This document shows, piece after piece, positions 26,577 to 36,263 of a stretch of 64,000 nt of DNA. The stretch is from Rickettsia typhi (GTDB taxonomy: Bacteria; Pseudomonadota; Alphaproteobacteria; Rickettsiales; Deianiraeaceae). A program made the position numbers and the translations under genes. The stretch lies in the NCBI GenBank assembly GCA_945861725.1, contig CAMAVJ010000002.1, forward strand, positions 124,001-188,000, written 5' to 3'. The notes under the pieces are model-generated. The model did not search any database. It saw nothing but the letters and a program-made list of their open reading frames with translations, and was not told the DNA's origin. Positions within the stretch are counted from its first letter, which is position 1. Every line of letters starts with the position of its first letter.

Positions 26577-29500
26577 ATGAAGGTTTTTCATCGCAACATT
26601 TTGTTTCCCCTGCAAAAACTAAGGGGTATTACATTGATGGAATTTGCCGTTGTTCTTACTTTACTTGGGGTAATTAGCACTGGAATTTATATTTCATATG
26701 ATTTCTTTATTAAAAGGACGAAGACCACAAAAACGATGATTGAAATGAAGGATTATCGTAAAGGTTTTGAATCATTTCATTCAGTTTATGGTGCGTTTCC
26801 GGGGGATATCACCTCCGCCTCAAGAAGGATTGATGATTCGATGATCGATGGAAATGGTGATGGCAAAATTGCCACAGAAATGGAGCAAAATGCCTTCTGG
26901 CCACACATGAGCTATTCAAAGATTATTGCAAAACCAACGGGCGGAAAATATGAAAATGTTGCAACGAATGTTAGTCCAAAAATTGATGTAAATCTTCCAA
27001 GATTGCAAGACAGTGATGACATTGCAATTGGAGTTGTATACAACACGCCATCTGGTATGCGTGCAAACTCGTACGTTCTTGGTGGAATTGATGGTAGGGC
27101 TGTTACACTTCCACGCTTTAGTGTTGATGAAGTGCAAATTATGGATCAAAAATTTGATGATGGAAACCCAATAACGGGCGGTGTTATGTGTGGTAAAGGT
27201 CTTCAATCTGCAACTTTAACAGCGTGTAACTATTTACAGGCGACGACTCAAAGCGATGCAGGTGTTTTTATTCCTTTTACAACGCAAACAACTGATAGCA
27301 CGAACTCGTGTCCTGCACAATCTGTGCAAATTTCTCAGCAACTTGTGGTGAATGCTCCAGCAATTCCAATGAATGCTACGCAAACGTATAATTGTCGAGA
27401 TATCAACCCAAATTATTCTGGAACATATTCACTTACATGTACTCAGCTTCAAAATAGTGCTAATGTCGTGATTGGTTATTCAATCGCCGTTGGTGGTGCT
27501 TCGTGTTCGTTAAAAGTGTGTCCAGCACCATTACGTTCTTCTATATCAAATGCGGCTTCTGTAGAAAGTGTATCTGTACAAGCTGGACAACCTCTTTCTT
27601 ACACATGTAATTCGGGGTATTATAACTCAAAATCTCTTTGTTCGCCGAATTTAACAACTGATGCTGCGGTTTTGAGTCCAGCGCCAACTTGTACAACAAC
27701 ACCAATTGGAACTTCTGGAAATATTCCTATTTATGGTGCAGATTCACTTCAGGATTCAGGTCGTAAATTTAACGATGCAGGAACAACATTATATGACATA
27801 ATTTCCGCAAGCAAAGTTTATAATCTCTTTGGTTCGACGACAAATAGTCAAAATTATTTATCAAAATACGGTACACAAAATTCCGGCGTTGCTCAAAGTT
27901 TGGTCTACGACAACGGGACATCAGTTGGCATTGGAACGGCTTCACCAAATGCAAATGCAGTGTTAGAACTTAATTCCACAAACAAAGGTTTGTTGCTTCC
28001 AAGAATGACAACGGTGCAGATGAATGCTGTTTCCCCTGTTGCTGGAATGGTGATTTATAACACTGATATCAAGGCGATGTATCAACATAACGGAACAGAT
28101 TGGATTCAGATTGGTGCTGGTGGTGGCTCTTCGATAACAATTCCAGCAACGCCGGTAAATGCAGTTTTGAAAACAGATGGTTCAGCACTAAAAGCAACAT
28201 CAATCACTGATAATGCGACGTCGGTTAATATTGGTACAAATGTTGGTATAGGCTCTGGAGCAACCGCCCCAGCTGTAAGCCTTGCAATTAACGACAACAA
28301 CACTGGTCTTTCGGCAACAGCTGGTCCAAGCAATGTTCTTCAGTTTTACACAAACAACGCTTCAAGTCAAAAAATACAAGCAATGTCTGTTTCAACTGCT
28401 GGCGTTGGCATCGGCTCTGGAGCATACGCCCCAATGGTAGACCTTGCAATTAAAGACAACTACACCGGAATTTCAACAACGGCAGCTGCCGCTACAACTT
28501 CTTCCATTTTAAATTTTGGCGTGAAAACAAATTCATCTACACTTGCCAAAATACAAGCAATGTCTGTTTCAGCTGTTGGTGTTGGTATAGGCTCTGGAGC
28601 AACCGCCCCAGCTGTAAGCCTTGCAATTAACGACAACAATACTGGTCTTTCGGCAACAGCTGGTGCAAGCAATAATCTTTACTTTTACACAAACAACGCT
28701 TCAAGTGCAAAAACAAATGTAATGTCTCTAAGTACAAAAGGGCTACTTGTAACTCCTACATCGGGAGTTGGAACAATGGCACTACAACTTGGAAATTCAA
28801 GCACTGGTATTGGTAATCTTAACACAACTGGCATTAATGGATTAAGTGATAAACTACAGTTTTATGCGAATAGTACGACGACACCCGTAGTTGCCATTAA
28901 TGCGAATGGTCAAATGGGCATCGGCTCTGGAGCAAACGCCCCTAATCTCACACTTGCAATTAACGACAACTACACCGGAATTTCAACAACGGCAGCTGCC
29001 GCTTCAACTTCTTCCATTTTAAATTTTGGCGTGAAAACAAATTCATCTGCAAGTGCCACAACAAATGTAATATCTCTAAGTACAAAAGGGCTACAGTTGC
29101 TTGATGCGACAGCTGCGGAAACTGTACTAGCGGCAGACAAAGGAACAATTTATTACGACACAACGGTAAATGCACTAAAACTCTACAACGGAACCGCTTG
29201 GCAGACGATGCAAACAGTTCCAATTGGTGGAAGTAGCTTTTGGCTTTCATCAATTGATAAATCCAACAATCCAACATCAACAATTTCTTATGGTTCCGAT
29301 ATTTCCGTCAATGGAATGCTTGTTGGCCGTGGTGGCAATGGAATTTCTTCGAATATGGCAATTGGTAATTCTGCTCTTCAGTATAACATCATAGGTGCAT
29401 ACAACGCGGCAATTGGTAATGGTGCTCTTCAGTATAACACCACAGGTTCTGGTAACGCGGCAATTGGTTATAATGCCCTTCAGTATAACACCACAGGTGC

Positions 29501-32500
29501 ATACAACGCGGCACTTGGTAATTCTGCCCTTATGTATAACACAACAGGTTCTGGTAACGCGGCAATTGGTTATAATGCCCTTTATGGTAACACCACAGGT
29601 AATAATAACGCGGCAATTGGTTATGGTGCTCTTCAGTATAACACCACAGGTTCTGATAACGCGGCAATTGGTGAGGGTGCTCTTTATTCTAACACAACAG
29701 GTACATACAACACGGCAATTGGTATGTATGCCCTTAATTCTAACACCACAGGTGATAATAACACGGCAATTGGTAATGGTGCTGGAAATAACCTTGCTGG
29801 TGTGTTGAGTAACACTGCTGGCTCAAATAATGTTTTTCTTGGAGCAAATTCCATTGGAGAATCTGAAACGCAAAGTAATACCATTACAATGGGTAATGGG
29901 AATATTGCAAAATTCCGAATTCCAGCCCTTGGTTTTTCAATTTTGAAAGAGAGTGATACAAAGGCATGGATGACAGTTCCAAAGGGAGAAACTATTAGTG
30001 CATTAACATACACCGACATAACAATTGGAGCGATTGAAAAGGGTTATGCCGAAGGAACAATTTATTACGACACAACGGTAAATGCACTAAAACTCTACAA
30101 CGGAACCGCTTGGCAGACGATGGCAACTGGAATAATTCCACAAAAATTAAACGCAGTTTTGATATCCGATAACGCTGGCGGTGTGACGACTGGTGCATTA
30201 TACGACAACGGTACAAATGTTGGCATCGGCTCTGGAGCCGCTGACCCACAAATATCCCTTGCAATTAACGATGACTACACCGGAATTTCAACAACGGCAG
30301 CTGATACTACAACTTCGTCCATTTTAAATTTTGGCGTGAAAGCAAATTCATCTACACTTGCCACAACAAATGTAATGTCTGTTTCAACTGCTGGAATGCT
30401 TGTAACTCCAATTGCAGGTATAGCACTACACATTGGAGAGTATGCAACTGGTATTGGCAGTGCTAACTACACATCTACCGCAGGATTAACAACCGCTCTT
30501 AATTTCTTTGTTAATGATGCTAGCACTCCAAGAATGACGCTTAATGCGAATGGTCAAATGGGTATAGGCTCTGGAGCCGCTGACCCACAAATATCACTTG
30601 CAATTAACGACAACTACACCGGAATTTCGGCAACAATTGGTGCAAGCAATGTTCTTCAGTTTTACACAAACAACACTTCAACTGACACAACAAATGTAAT
30701 GTCTCTAAGTACAAAAGGGCTACAGTTGCTTAATGCGACAGCTGCGGAAACTGTACTAGAGGCAGACAAAGGAACAATTTACTACGACACAACGGTAAAT
30801 GCACTAAAACTCTACAACGGAACCGCTTGGCAGACGATGCAAACAGTTCCAATTGGTGGAAGTAGCTTTTGGCTTGCATCAACTGATACATCCAACAATC
30901 CAACATCAACAATTTCTTATGGTTCCGATATTTCCGTCAATGGAATGCTTGTTGGCCGTGGTAAGAATGGAATTGCTTCGAATATGGCAATTGGTGTATC
31001 TGCCCTTCAGAGTAACACCACAGGTGATAATAACACGGCAATTGGTAATCGTGCTCTTCAGTATAACACCACAGGTGCATACAACGCGGCACTTGGTACT
31101 GGTGCCCTTAGGGCCAACACCACAGGTGGTAGTAACGCGGCAATTGGTACTTCTGCTCTTTATTCTAACACCACAGGTTCTGATAACGCGGCAATGGGTC
31201 ATGGTGCTCTTTCTTCTAACACCACAGGTTCTGATAACACGGCAATTGGTTATGGTGCCCTTATATATAACACAACAGGTTCTGGTAACACGGCAATTGG
31301 TTATGGTGCTGGAAGTGACCTTGCTGGTGTGTTGAGTACCACTACTGGCTCAAATAATGTTTTTCTTGGAGCAAATTCCACTGGAGAATCTAAAACGCAA
31401 AAGAACACGATAACACTTGATTCTACTACTGATTCGACCCTTGATACGATACAAAAATTCCGAATTCCAGCCCTTGGTTTTTCAATTTTGAAAGATAGTA
31501 ATGCCATCACGGCGATGACAGTTCCAACTGGAGGAACTATTAGTGCATTAACATACACCGACCCAACAACTGGAGTGGCTCTAAAGGGTTATGCCGAAGG
31601 AACAATTTATTACGACACAACGGCAAAGGCACTAAAACTCTATAACGGAACCGCTTGGCAGACGATGACAATTGGAACAATTCCAACAATTCCAGCAACG
31701 CCGAATGCAGTTTTGAAAACAGATGGTTCAGCACTAAAAGCAACATCAATCACTGATGATGGGACGTCGGTTAATATTGGTACAAATGTTGGTATCGGCC
31801 CTGGAGCAAACGAGCCAGCTGTAAGACTTGCAATTAACGACAACTACACCGGAATTTCAGCAACGGCAGCTGCCGCTACAACTTCTTCCATTTTAAATTT
31901 TGGCGTGAAAGCAAATTCATCTACACTTGCCACAACAAATGTAATGTCTGTTTCAGCTGCTGGAATGTTGTTAACTCCTGTGAAAGCGTCATCAACAATC
32001 AACCTTCAAATTGGTGATTATACAACTGGTATTGGTAATGGTAATTATACAACAATTTCTGGACTCACAAATACTCTTGATTTCTTTGTTAATGATACTA
32101 GCATTCCAAAAATGACGCTTAATGCGAATGGAGAACTAACTGTAGGAACTCTTAAGCCAAGCTCATTAACTGTTACTGGAACAACATCACTAGCTGGCTT
32201 AACCGCAACATCAATCAGCAGTTCTGGAACTCTTACTGTTACTGGTGATTCAACTTTAACAGGACTCCTCAAAGCAAACGGTGGCTTAACTGTTACTGGA
32301 ACAACATCACTAGCTGGCTTAACTGTTGGAACGGCGGCAGTAGTGGGAACGGCAGTAGGAATAACCCCTGTATTACAGGCAGCAGACCCAACGGGCAATC
32401 TTACAGTATATGGAACAACATCACTAGCTGGCTTAACTGTTACTGGAACATCGAATAATCCATTCGCCGTGACAGCAACTGGAGTAGTTACAACAGCTGG

Positions 32501-33188
32501 CTTAACCGCAACTGGGGCAGTTGCTGCAAACGCTGGCTTAACTGTTACTGGAACATCGGGTAATCCATTCACCGTGACAGCAGCTGGAGTAGTTACAACA
32601 GCTGGCTTAACTGCATCTGCCTTGGCAATTAGTGGAACTTCAACATTCACAGGTTTACTCACCGCATCCGCTGGGGTGAAATTCCTGACAAAAACTCTGA
32701 CAGAAACAGCAAGTGGCTACTTAACTTATGGCGGCGGTAAAATATTCACAAGTAACGATGTGGTTGAGTGTACTATCTCGAGTTTAACTGGTGCTGTTGG
32801 TGCAGTTGCGCTTGGCTCGGGATACGCAGCTGGGTGTGTTACAGCTTCATCAGGTACAGTGCCATCAACGACATTACTTAATTTAACATCAATCCCAGTT
32901 ATCGCAGCTGGTGGTGGTAATGCGAATAGTTGGACAACTTGGTCATATTGGTTTTTAGCTACGTTTAATATTGACGGAGCAAAACTTTCTAATTTTGATG
33001 CAACAAAGTCAACATTTTCTGTAATGCTTGATGGTTCACCGAGTGCAAACTATTCATGTAGTGCAAACCCTTCTTCTTCTACAGTATTTATGGTGATGTG
33101 CGTAAATAATGTGTCGGGTACTTACTATACAATTGGAACTGTACCGTTAAATCATAAACTTCGCGTTGTCATCACACCATACAAATAA
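26577..33188 (+). CDS. Giant surface protein: type IV prepilin N-terminus, CCP/sushi-like segment, tail-fibre/haemagglutinin-like repeats (2203 aa)
   Basis: LRG|ITLMEFAVVLTLLGVISTGIYI prepilin motif; YGAFPGD; Cys-rich SYTCNSGYYNS-type segments; GIGTASPNANAVLELNSTNKGLLLPRMTTVQMNAVSPVAGMVIYNT; NAAIGYGALQYNTTGSD repeats; GTTSLAGLTVTGT repeats. Confidence 0.88.
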   Translation: MKVFHRNILFPLQKLRGITLMEFAVVLTLLGVISTGIYISYDFFIKRTKTTKTMIEMKDYRKGFESFHSVYGAFPGDITSASRRIDDSMIDGNGDGKIATEMEQNAFWPHMSYSKIIAKPTGGKYENVATNVSPKIDVNLPRLQDSDDIAIGVVYNTPSGMRANSYVLGGIDGRAVTLPRFSVDEVQIMDQKFDDGNPITGGVMCGKGLQSATLTACNYLQATTQSDAGVFIPFTTQTTDSTNSCPAQSVQISQQLVVNAPAIPMNATQTYNCRDINPNYSGTYSLTCTQLQNSANVVIGYSIAVGGASCSLKVCPAPLRSSISNAASVESVSVQAGQPLSYTCNSGYYNSKSLCSPNLTTDAAVLSPAPTCTTTPIGTSGNIPIYGADSLQDSGRKFNDAGTTLYDIISASKVYNLFGSTTNSQNYLSKYGTQNSGVAQSLVYDNGTSVGIGTASPNANAVLELNSTNKGLLLPRMTTVQMNAVSPVAGMVIYNTDIKAMYQHNGTDWIQIGAGGGSSITIPATPVNAVLKTDGSALKATSITDNATSVNIGTNVGIGSGATAPAVSLAINDNNTGLSATAGPSNVLQFYTNNASSQKIQAMSVSTAGVGIGSGAYAPMVDLAIKDNYTGISTTAAAATTSSILNFGVKTNSSTLAKIQAMSVSAVGVGIGSGATAPAVSLAINDNNTGLSATAGASNNLYFYTNNASSAKTNVMSLSTKGLLVTPTSGVGTMALQLGNSSTGIGNLNTTGINGLSDKLQFYANSTTTPVVAINANGQMGIGSGANAPNLTLAINDNYTGISTTAAAASTSSILNFGVKTNSSASATTNVISLSTKGLQLLDATAAETVLAADKGTIYYDTTVNALKLYNGTAWQTMQTVPIGGSSFWLSSIDKSNNPTSTISYGSDISVNGMLVGRGGNGISSNMAIGNSALQYNIIGAYNAAIGNGALQYNTTGSGNAAIGYNALQYNTTGAYNAALGNSALMYNTTGSGNAAIGYNALYGNTTGNNNAAIGYGALQYNTTGSDNAAIGEGALYSNTTGTYNTAIGMYALNSNTTGDNNTAIGNGAGNNLAGVLSNTAGSNNVFLGANSIGESETQSNTITMGNGNIAKFRIPALGFSILKESDTKAWMTVPKGETISALTYTDITIGAIEKGYAEGTIYYDTTVNALKLYNGTAWQTMATGIIPQKLNAVLISDNAGGVTTGALYDNGTNVGIGSGAADPQISLAINDDYTGISTTAADTTTSSILNFGVKANSSTLATTNVMSVSTAGMLVTPIAGIALHIGEYATGIGSANYTSTAGLTTALNFFVNDASTPRMTLNANGQMGIGSGAADPQISLAINDNYTGISATIGASNVLQFYTNNTSTDTTNVMSLSTKGLQLLNATAAETVLEADKGTIYYDTTVNALKLYNGTAWQTMQTVPIGGSSFWLASTDTSNNPTSTISYGSDISVNGMLVGRGKNGIASNMAIGVSALQSNTTGDNNTAIGNRALQYNTTGAYNAALGTGALRANTTGGSNAAIGTSALYSNTTGSDNAAMGHGALSSNTTGSDNTAIGYGALIYNTTGSGNTAIGYGAGSDLAGVLSTTTGSNNVFLGANSTGESKTQKNTITLDSTTDSTLDTIQKFRIPALGFSILKDSNAITAMTVPTGGTISALTYTDPTTGVALKGYAEGTIYYDTTAKALKLYNGTAWQTMTIGTIPTIPATPNAVLKTDGSALKATSITDDGTSVNIGTNVGIGPGANEPAVRLAINDNYTGISATAAAATTSSILNFGVKANSSTLATTNVMSVSAAGMLLTPVKASSTINLQIGDYTTGIGNGNYTTISGLTNTLDFFVNDTSIPKMTLNANGELTVGTLKPSSLTVTGTTSLAGLTATSISSSGTLTVTGDSTLTGLLKANGGLTVTGTTSLAGLTVGTAAVVGTAVGITPVLQAADPTGNLTVYGTTSLAGLTVTGTSNNPFAVTATGVVTTAGLTATGAVAANAGLTVTGTSGNPFTVTAAGVVTTAGLTASALAISGTSTFTGLLTASAGVKFLTKTLTETASGYLTYGGGKIFTSNDVVECTISSLTGAVGAVALGSGYAAGCVTASSGTVPSTTLLNLTSIPVIAAGGGNANSWTTWSYWFLATFNIDGAKLSNFDATKSTFSVMLDGSPSANYSCSANPSSSTVFMVMCVNNVSGTYYTIGTVPLNHKLRVVITPYK
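29352..29792 (+). repeat. 51-bp (17-aa) tandem repeat array 1, 8 full units + partial (N-x-AIGxxALxxNTTGxx)
   Basis: Units read directly: NAAIGNGALQYNTTGSG, NAAIGYNALQYNTTGAY, NAALGNSALMYNTTGSG, etc. Confidence 0.92.
30981..31319 (+). repeat. 51-bp (17-aa) tandem repeat array 2, 6 full units + partial
   Basis: NMAIGVSALQSNTTGDN ... NTAIGYGALIYNTTGSG; begins exactly 1629 bp after array 1. Confidence 0.92.
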
Positions 33189-33199
33189 TAGAAAAATAT

Positions 33200-33931
33200 A
33201 TGCTTTTGCTTTTTGCCTTAATGGATGCACCGATTTTTGTGAAGGTGATGATTTTATTCCTTATCACCCTTGCTGTTTTCACGATTGGGCTTGCTGCCGA
33301 ACGCTTTGCAATTCTTTCCTTTCAGGAAAAGGCTTCGCGTGAATTTGAAAAAGAATTTAATTCGGGCGAAATGCTGGATGTTATTTTTAATAAGCTTTCG
33401 AATAAGGCAAAAATCCACGCACCATTGGCTCGAATTTTTTTCGTTGGAATGAAGGAGTTGACGCAAAGTAATATTCGTTCGATAGATTTTGCGGAAGCCT
33501 ATGCGGAGGATGTTAAGCGAAATATTCGGGTTCGAATGCTGTCGATGACATCAATTGAGCAAAGCCATATTGCACTTGAAATGAAAGGTGGAATATCGTT
33601 TCTTGTGGCGGTTGCGGTTGTTGCACCATTGCTTGGTCTTCTTGGGACGCTGTACGGATTAATGCATAATATTCATGATTTCTCTTCGCCGGTTACTTAT
33701 GACGCAATTTCTGGAATTTATGCTTCCATTTCGAGTTCAGTTGTTGCTCTTTTGGTGAGTGTAATTGCAATTGCGACATACAACACAATCGTTGCAAAAA
33801 TTAATAATGATACGATGGAGCACGATATTTTTGGTGTGAAAGTTTCAAATATCCTTTCACGAGAACTAGATTTCATAACCACAAACGCACATCAACGCAA
33901 GGCAATTAGTATGAAAAAGGAGCCGTCGTAA
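33200..33931 (+). CDS. tolQ: TolQ/ExbB/MotA-family proton channel protein
   Basis: Three-TM organisation; ALEMKGGISFLVAVAVVAPLLGLLGTLYGLMHNI and YASISSSVVALLVSVIAIATYN. Confidence 0.82.
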   Translation: MLLLFALMDAPIFVKVMILFLITLAVFTIGLAAERFAILSFQEKASREFEKEFNSGEMLDVIFNKLSNKAKIHAPLARIFFVGMKELTQSNIRSIDFAEAYAEDVKRNIRVRMLSMTSIEQSHIALEMKGGISFLVAVAVVAPLLGLLGTLYGLMHNIHDFSSPVTYDAISGIYASISSSVVALLVSVIAIATYNTIVAKINNDTMEHDIFGVKVSNILSRELDFITTNAHQRKAISMKKEPS

Positions 33932-33988
33932 AATTTCCTTGACAAATTTCCTCAACTATTTTTATAGTCAGTAATTGATTATTCTTAT

Positions 33989-34555
33989 ATGTTTATCCAA
34001 ACGGAGGAAACGCCAAATCCCCTTTCTTTGAAATTTTTGCTTAATATTGAAATTGCACCAAGTGGTTACTGTGCTTCGTTTGCGAAAAATGGCGATATGA
34101 ATGCCACACCTGATTTTATAAAAGATATTCTGACGATTGATTCAGTTGTAAATGTGACAGCTTTTTCGCAGTTTGTAACGGTTTTGGTTGATGAACAGTC
34201 CGTTTGGGGAATTGTTAAGCCGGAGGTTATACATATTTTATTGGAGCACGCACAGTCAAAGGGATTGGTAGGATTGGTGAATGATTCTGGCGGTGATGGT
34301 CCAAGTGAAAAGCGTGAATTTTCTGGCATTGAAAAGGAAATTGTTGATTTAATTGAGGAAAGGGTGCGTCCAGCGGTTGAAATGGATGGCGGTGATATTG
34401 AATTTGTTCGTTTTGATGAAGAAACTGGGATTGTTTATGTAAAAATGAAGGGTTCGTGTGATGGATGTCCTTCGTCATCGGCAACTTTAAATGTAGGAAT
34501 TAAGCGGATGTTGGAATATTATGTGCCGGAAGTCGTTGATGTGCAGCAAGTTTAA
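33989..34555 (+). CDS. NifU-like/Nfu iron-sulfur scaffold protein
   Basis: MFIQTEETPNPLSLKFL N-terminal domain and IEERVRPAVEMDGGDIEFV...GSCDGCPSSSATLNVGI C-terminal domain. Confidence 0.95.
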   Translation: MFIQTEETPNPLSLKFLLNIEIAPSGYCASFAKNGDMNATPDFIKDILTIDSVVNVTAFSQFVTVLVDEQSVWGIVKPEVIHILLEHAQSKGLVGLVNDSGGDGPSEKREFSGIEKEIVDLIEERVRPAVEMDGGDIEFVRFDEETGIVYVKMKGSCDGCPSSSATLNVGIKRMLEYYVPEVVDVQQV

Positions 34556-35034
34556 GATTGTTGATAAAAATCTTTCATAATACCAACAATGCATTTTGGA
34601 ACGAATTGGGATATGTCTCCGCCAAGTTCGGCGATGGATTTTATCATTCTTGATGAAACGAAGTGCATGTCGTCTTTTGCTGGGAGGAAGACGGTTTCAA
34701 TTTTATTATTAAGCCTTGAATTGACGCATGACATTTGAAATTCGTATTCAAAGTCTGAAATGGCACGCAGTCCCCGTATTATTACTCCTGAATTGCTTTG
34801 CGACATAAAATCTACAAGAAGACCTTCAAAAATAACAACTTCGGCTCGAATATTAAATTCTACTAGTGCTTTTTGGATATTTTCCACGCGTTTTTCTGGG
34901 GAAAATATGCTGATTTTGTTATTATTTTTTGCAACGGCGATGGTAATTTCACCAAAGATCTTCCGTGCTTTTGTAATGATGTCGATGTGTCCAAGGGTGA
35001 TTGGATCAAATGTTCCTGCATAAACCGCTTTCAT
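34552..35034 (-). CDS. coaD: Phosphopantetheine adenylyltransferase
   Basis: AVYAGTFDPITLGHIDIITKA; GVIIRGLRAISDFEYEFQMSCVN; HFVSSRMIKSIAELGGDISQFVP. Confidence 0.96.
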   Translation of the reverse strand: MKAVYAGTFDPITLGHIDIITKARKIFGEITIAVAKNNNKISIFSPEKRVENIQKALVEFNIRAEVVIFEGLLVDFMSQSNSGVIIRGLRAISDFEYEFQMSCVNSRLNNKIETVFLPAKDDMHFVSSRMIKSIAELGGDISQFVPKCIVGIMKDFYQQS

Positions 35035-35666
35035 TGTTCTGTTGAAAATAATTTTTCTATTTTTTCTGTGATATTGGTGAAGACTTCTTCGTAAGTGTTA
35101 TTTGCGTTGATTACTTGGACATTGTGTGATTCTTGAAATTTTTCTGCGAATTGCAAAAATCCGTCGCGAATTTGCGTGATTTCGTTGAGCTCTTTGCTGT
35201 CGTAAGAGTCGAATCCTTTGAAACGAACGCCTTCCATGCGTTCAAGAATTGCTTGTGGTGGCATATCAAGGATTATTGTTAAATCGGGGGTGATTGGTGA
35301 TATGATATTTTGTAGTGTGGTTAAGATTTCGTTAGGTACTTTCCTGAGAATACCTTGATATACAAATGTTGAGGCAAAATATCGGTCACATACGACTGAA
35401 ATTCCGGAAGTGAGCATTGGAATGATTTTGGAAGTGATATGTTCATTTCGTGATGCCATAAAAAGCATTACTTCAGTGATGGGGTTGATGTTCTTGCCGT
35501 TACCAAAGATTAGTTCGCGGATTTGTTCTCCAAAAATTGTTCCGCCGGGTTCGCGTGTTGTGATGTGTTTGATGCCTTTTTCACGCAGGAAATTTGCGAT
35601 TTTTTTAATTTGAGTACTCTTTCCTGTGAAGTCGCATCCTTCAATTACGATAAACTTGCTATTCAT
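35031..35666 (-). CDS. tmk: Thymidylate kinase
   Basis: FIVIEGCDFTGKSTQIKKIANFL; TTREPGGTIFGEQIREL; CDRYFASTFVYQGI. Confidence 0.94.
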   Translation of the reverse strand: MNSKFIVIEGCDFTGKSTQIKKIANFLREKGIKHITTREPGGTIFGEQIRELIFGNGKNINPITEVMLFMASRNEHITSKIIPMLTSGISVVCDRYFASTFVYQGILRKVPNEILTTLQNIISPITPDLTIILDMPPQAILERMEGVRFKGFDSYDSKELNEITQIRDGFLQFAEKFQESHNVQVINANNTYEEVFTNITEKIEKLFSTEQ

Positions 35667-35756
35667 AAGTACGAATTTTTGTCTTACAAAAAGGTATTTT
35701 TTTTAAATGCAAGGTTTTTGTTGTGATTTGGCAATTGATTGATGTTTGAACGGAAT

Positions 35757-36263
35757 TTATTTGGTGCTTTGTACGGCGAAGAATAGTTTGATTTCGTCGT
35801 GTATGCTTTTTGCGATTTGGTTACATATTTCGTTTGAAACCCTTCGTTCGCTGACATATTGAGCGACGGTTTGCGTTTGTTGAAGTGTTAAATCTGCGGA
35901 TTGGATAATGGTATTGCGTGTTTTTAAGTTATCTTCGCATGTGAGTGAGTAATTTATGACGATGTCGATAGTTTTATTGACGGAGAAGCGTGCACTTGAA
36001 AGACCAGAGTAGATGGTTTTTTTCTGGATTCCGATGTCAATAGTGCATTTGTGCATCGGGTTGTGCGTGGTGAAGAGTCGTTGCAGTTCTGAATTTATTA
36101 TGCTAAATTCTTCCTTATATTCCTGCGTTGAAAGTGTTGTTGTGATTTCGGCTTGGTATAATGGGCTGTTTAAGTCGATTGAAGTGCACGATGTGAGCAA
36201 AATGCAGAAAATCGTGCAAACAAACCCCTTGTGTGACCATTTATATAACATGGAAAATGACAT
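35757..36263 (-). CDS. Putative lipoprotein, possibly LptE-like
   Basis: Signal peptide with lipobox-like LLTSC; overall pattern reminiscent of LptE, not diagnostic. Confidence 0.5.
   Translation of the reverse strand: MSFSMLYKWSHKGFVCTIFCILLTSCTSIDLNSPLYQAEITTTLSTQEYKEEFSIINSELQRLFTTHNPMHKCTIDIGIQKKTIYSGLSSARFSVNKTIDIVINYSLTCEDNLKTRNTIIQSADLTLQQTQTVAQYVSERRVSNEICNQIAKSIHDEIKLFFAVQSTK

Noticed and set aside
29352-31319. CRISPR-like regularly spaced repeats
   Set aside because: 51-bp units are contiguous and fully coding (NTTG...AIG repeats) with no unique spacers; no cas genes nearby.
28106-32662. Multiple ORFs on both strands inside the giant repeat gene
   Set aside because: They mirror the tandem repeats of the 2203-aa frame, which has the prepilin start and continuous domain logic.
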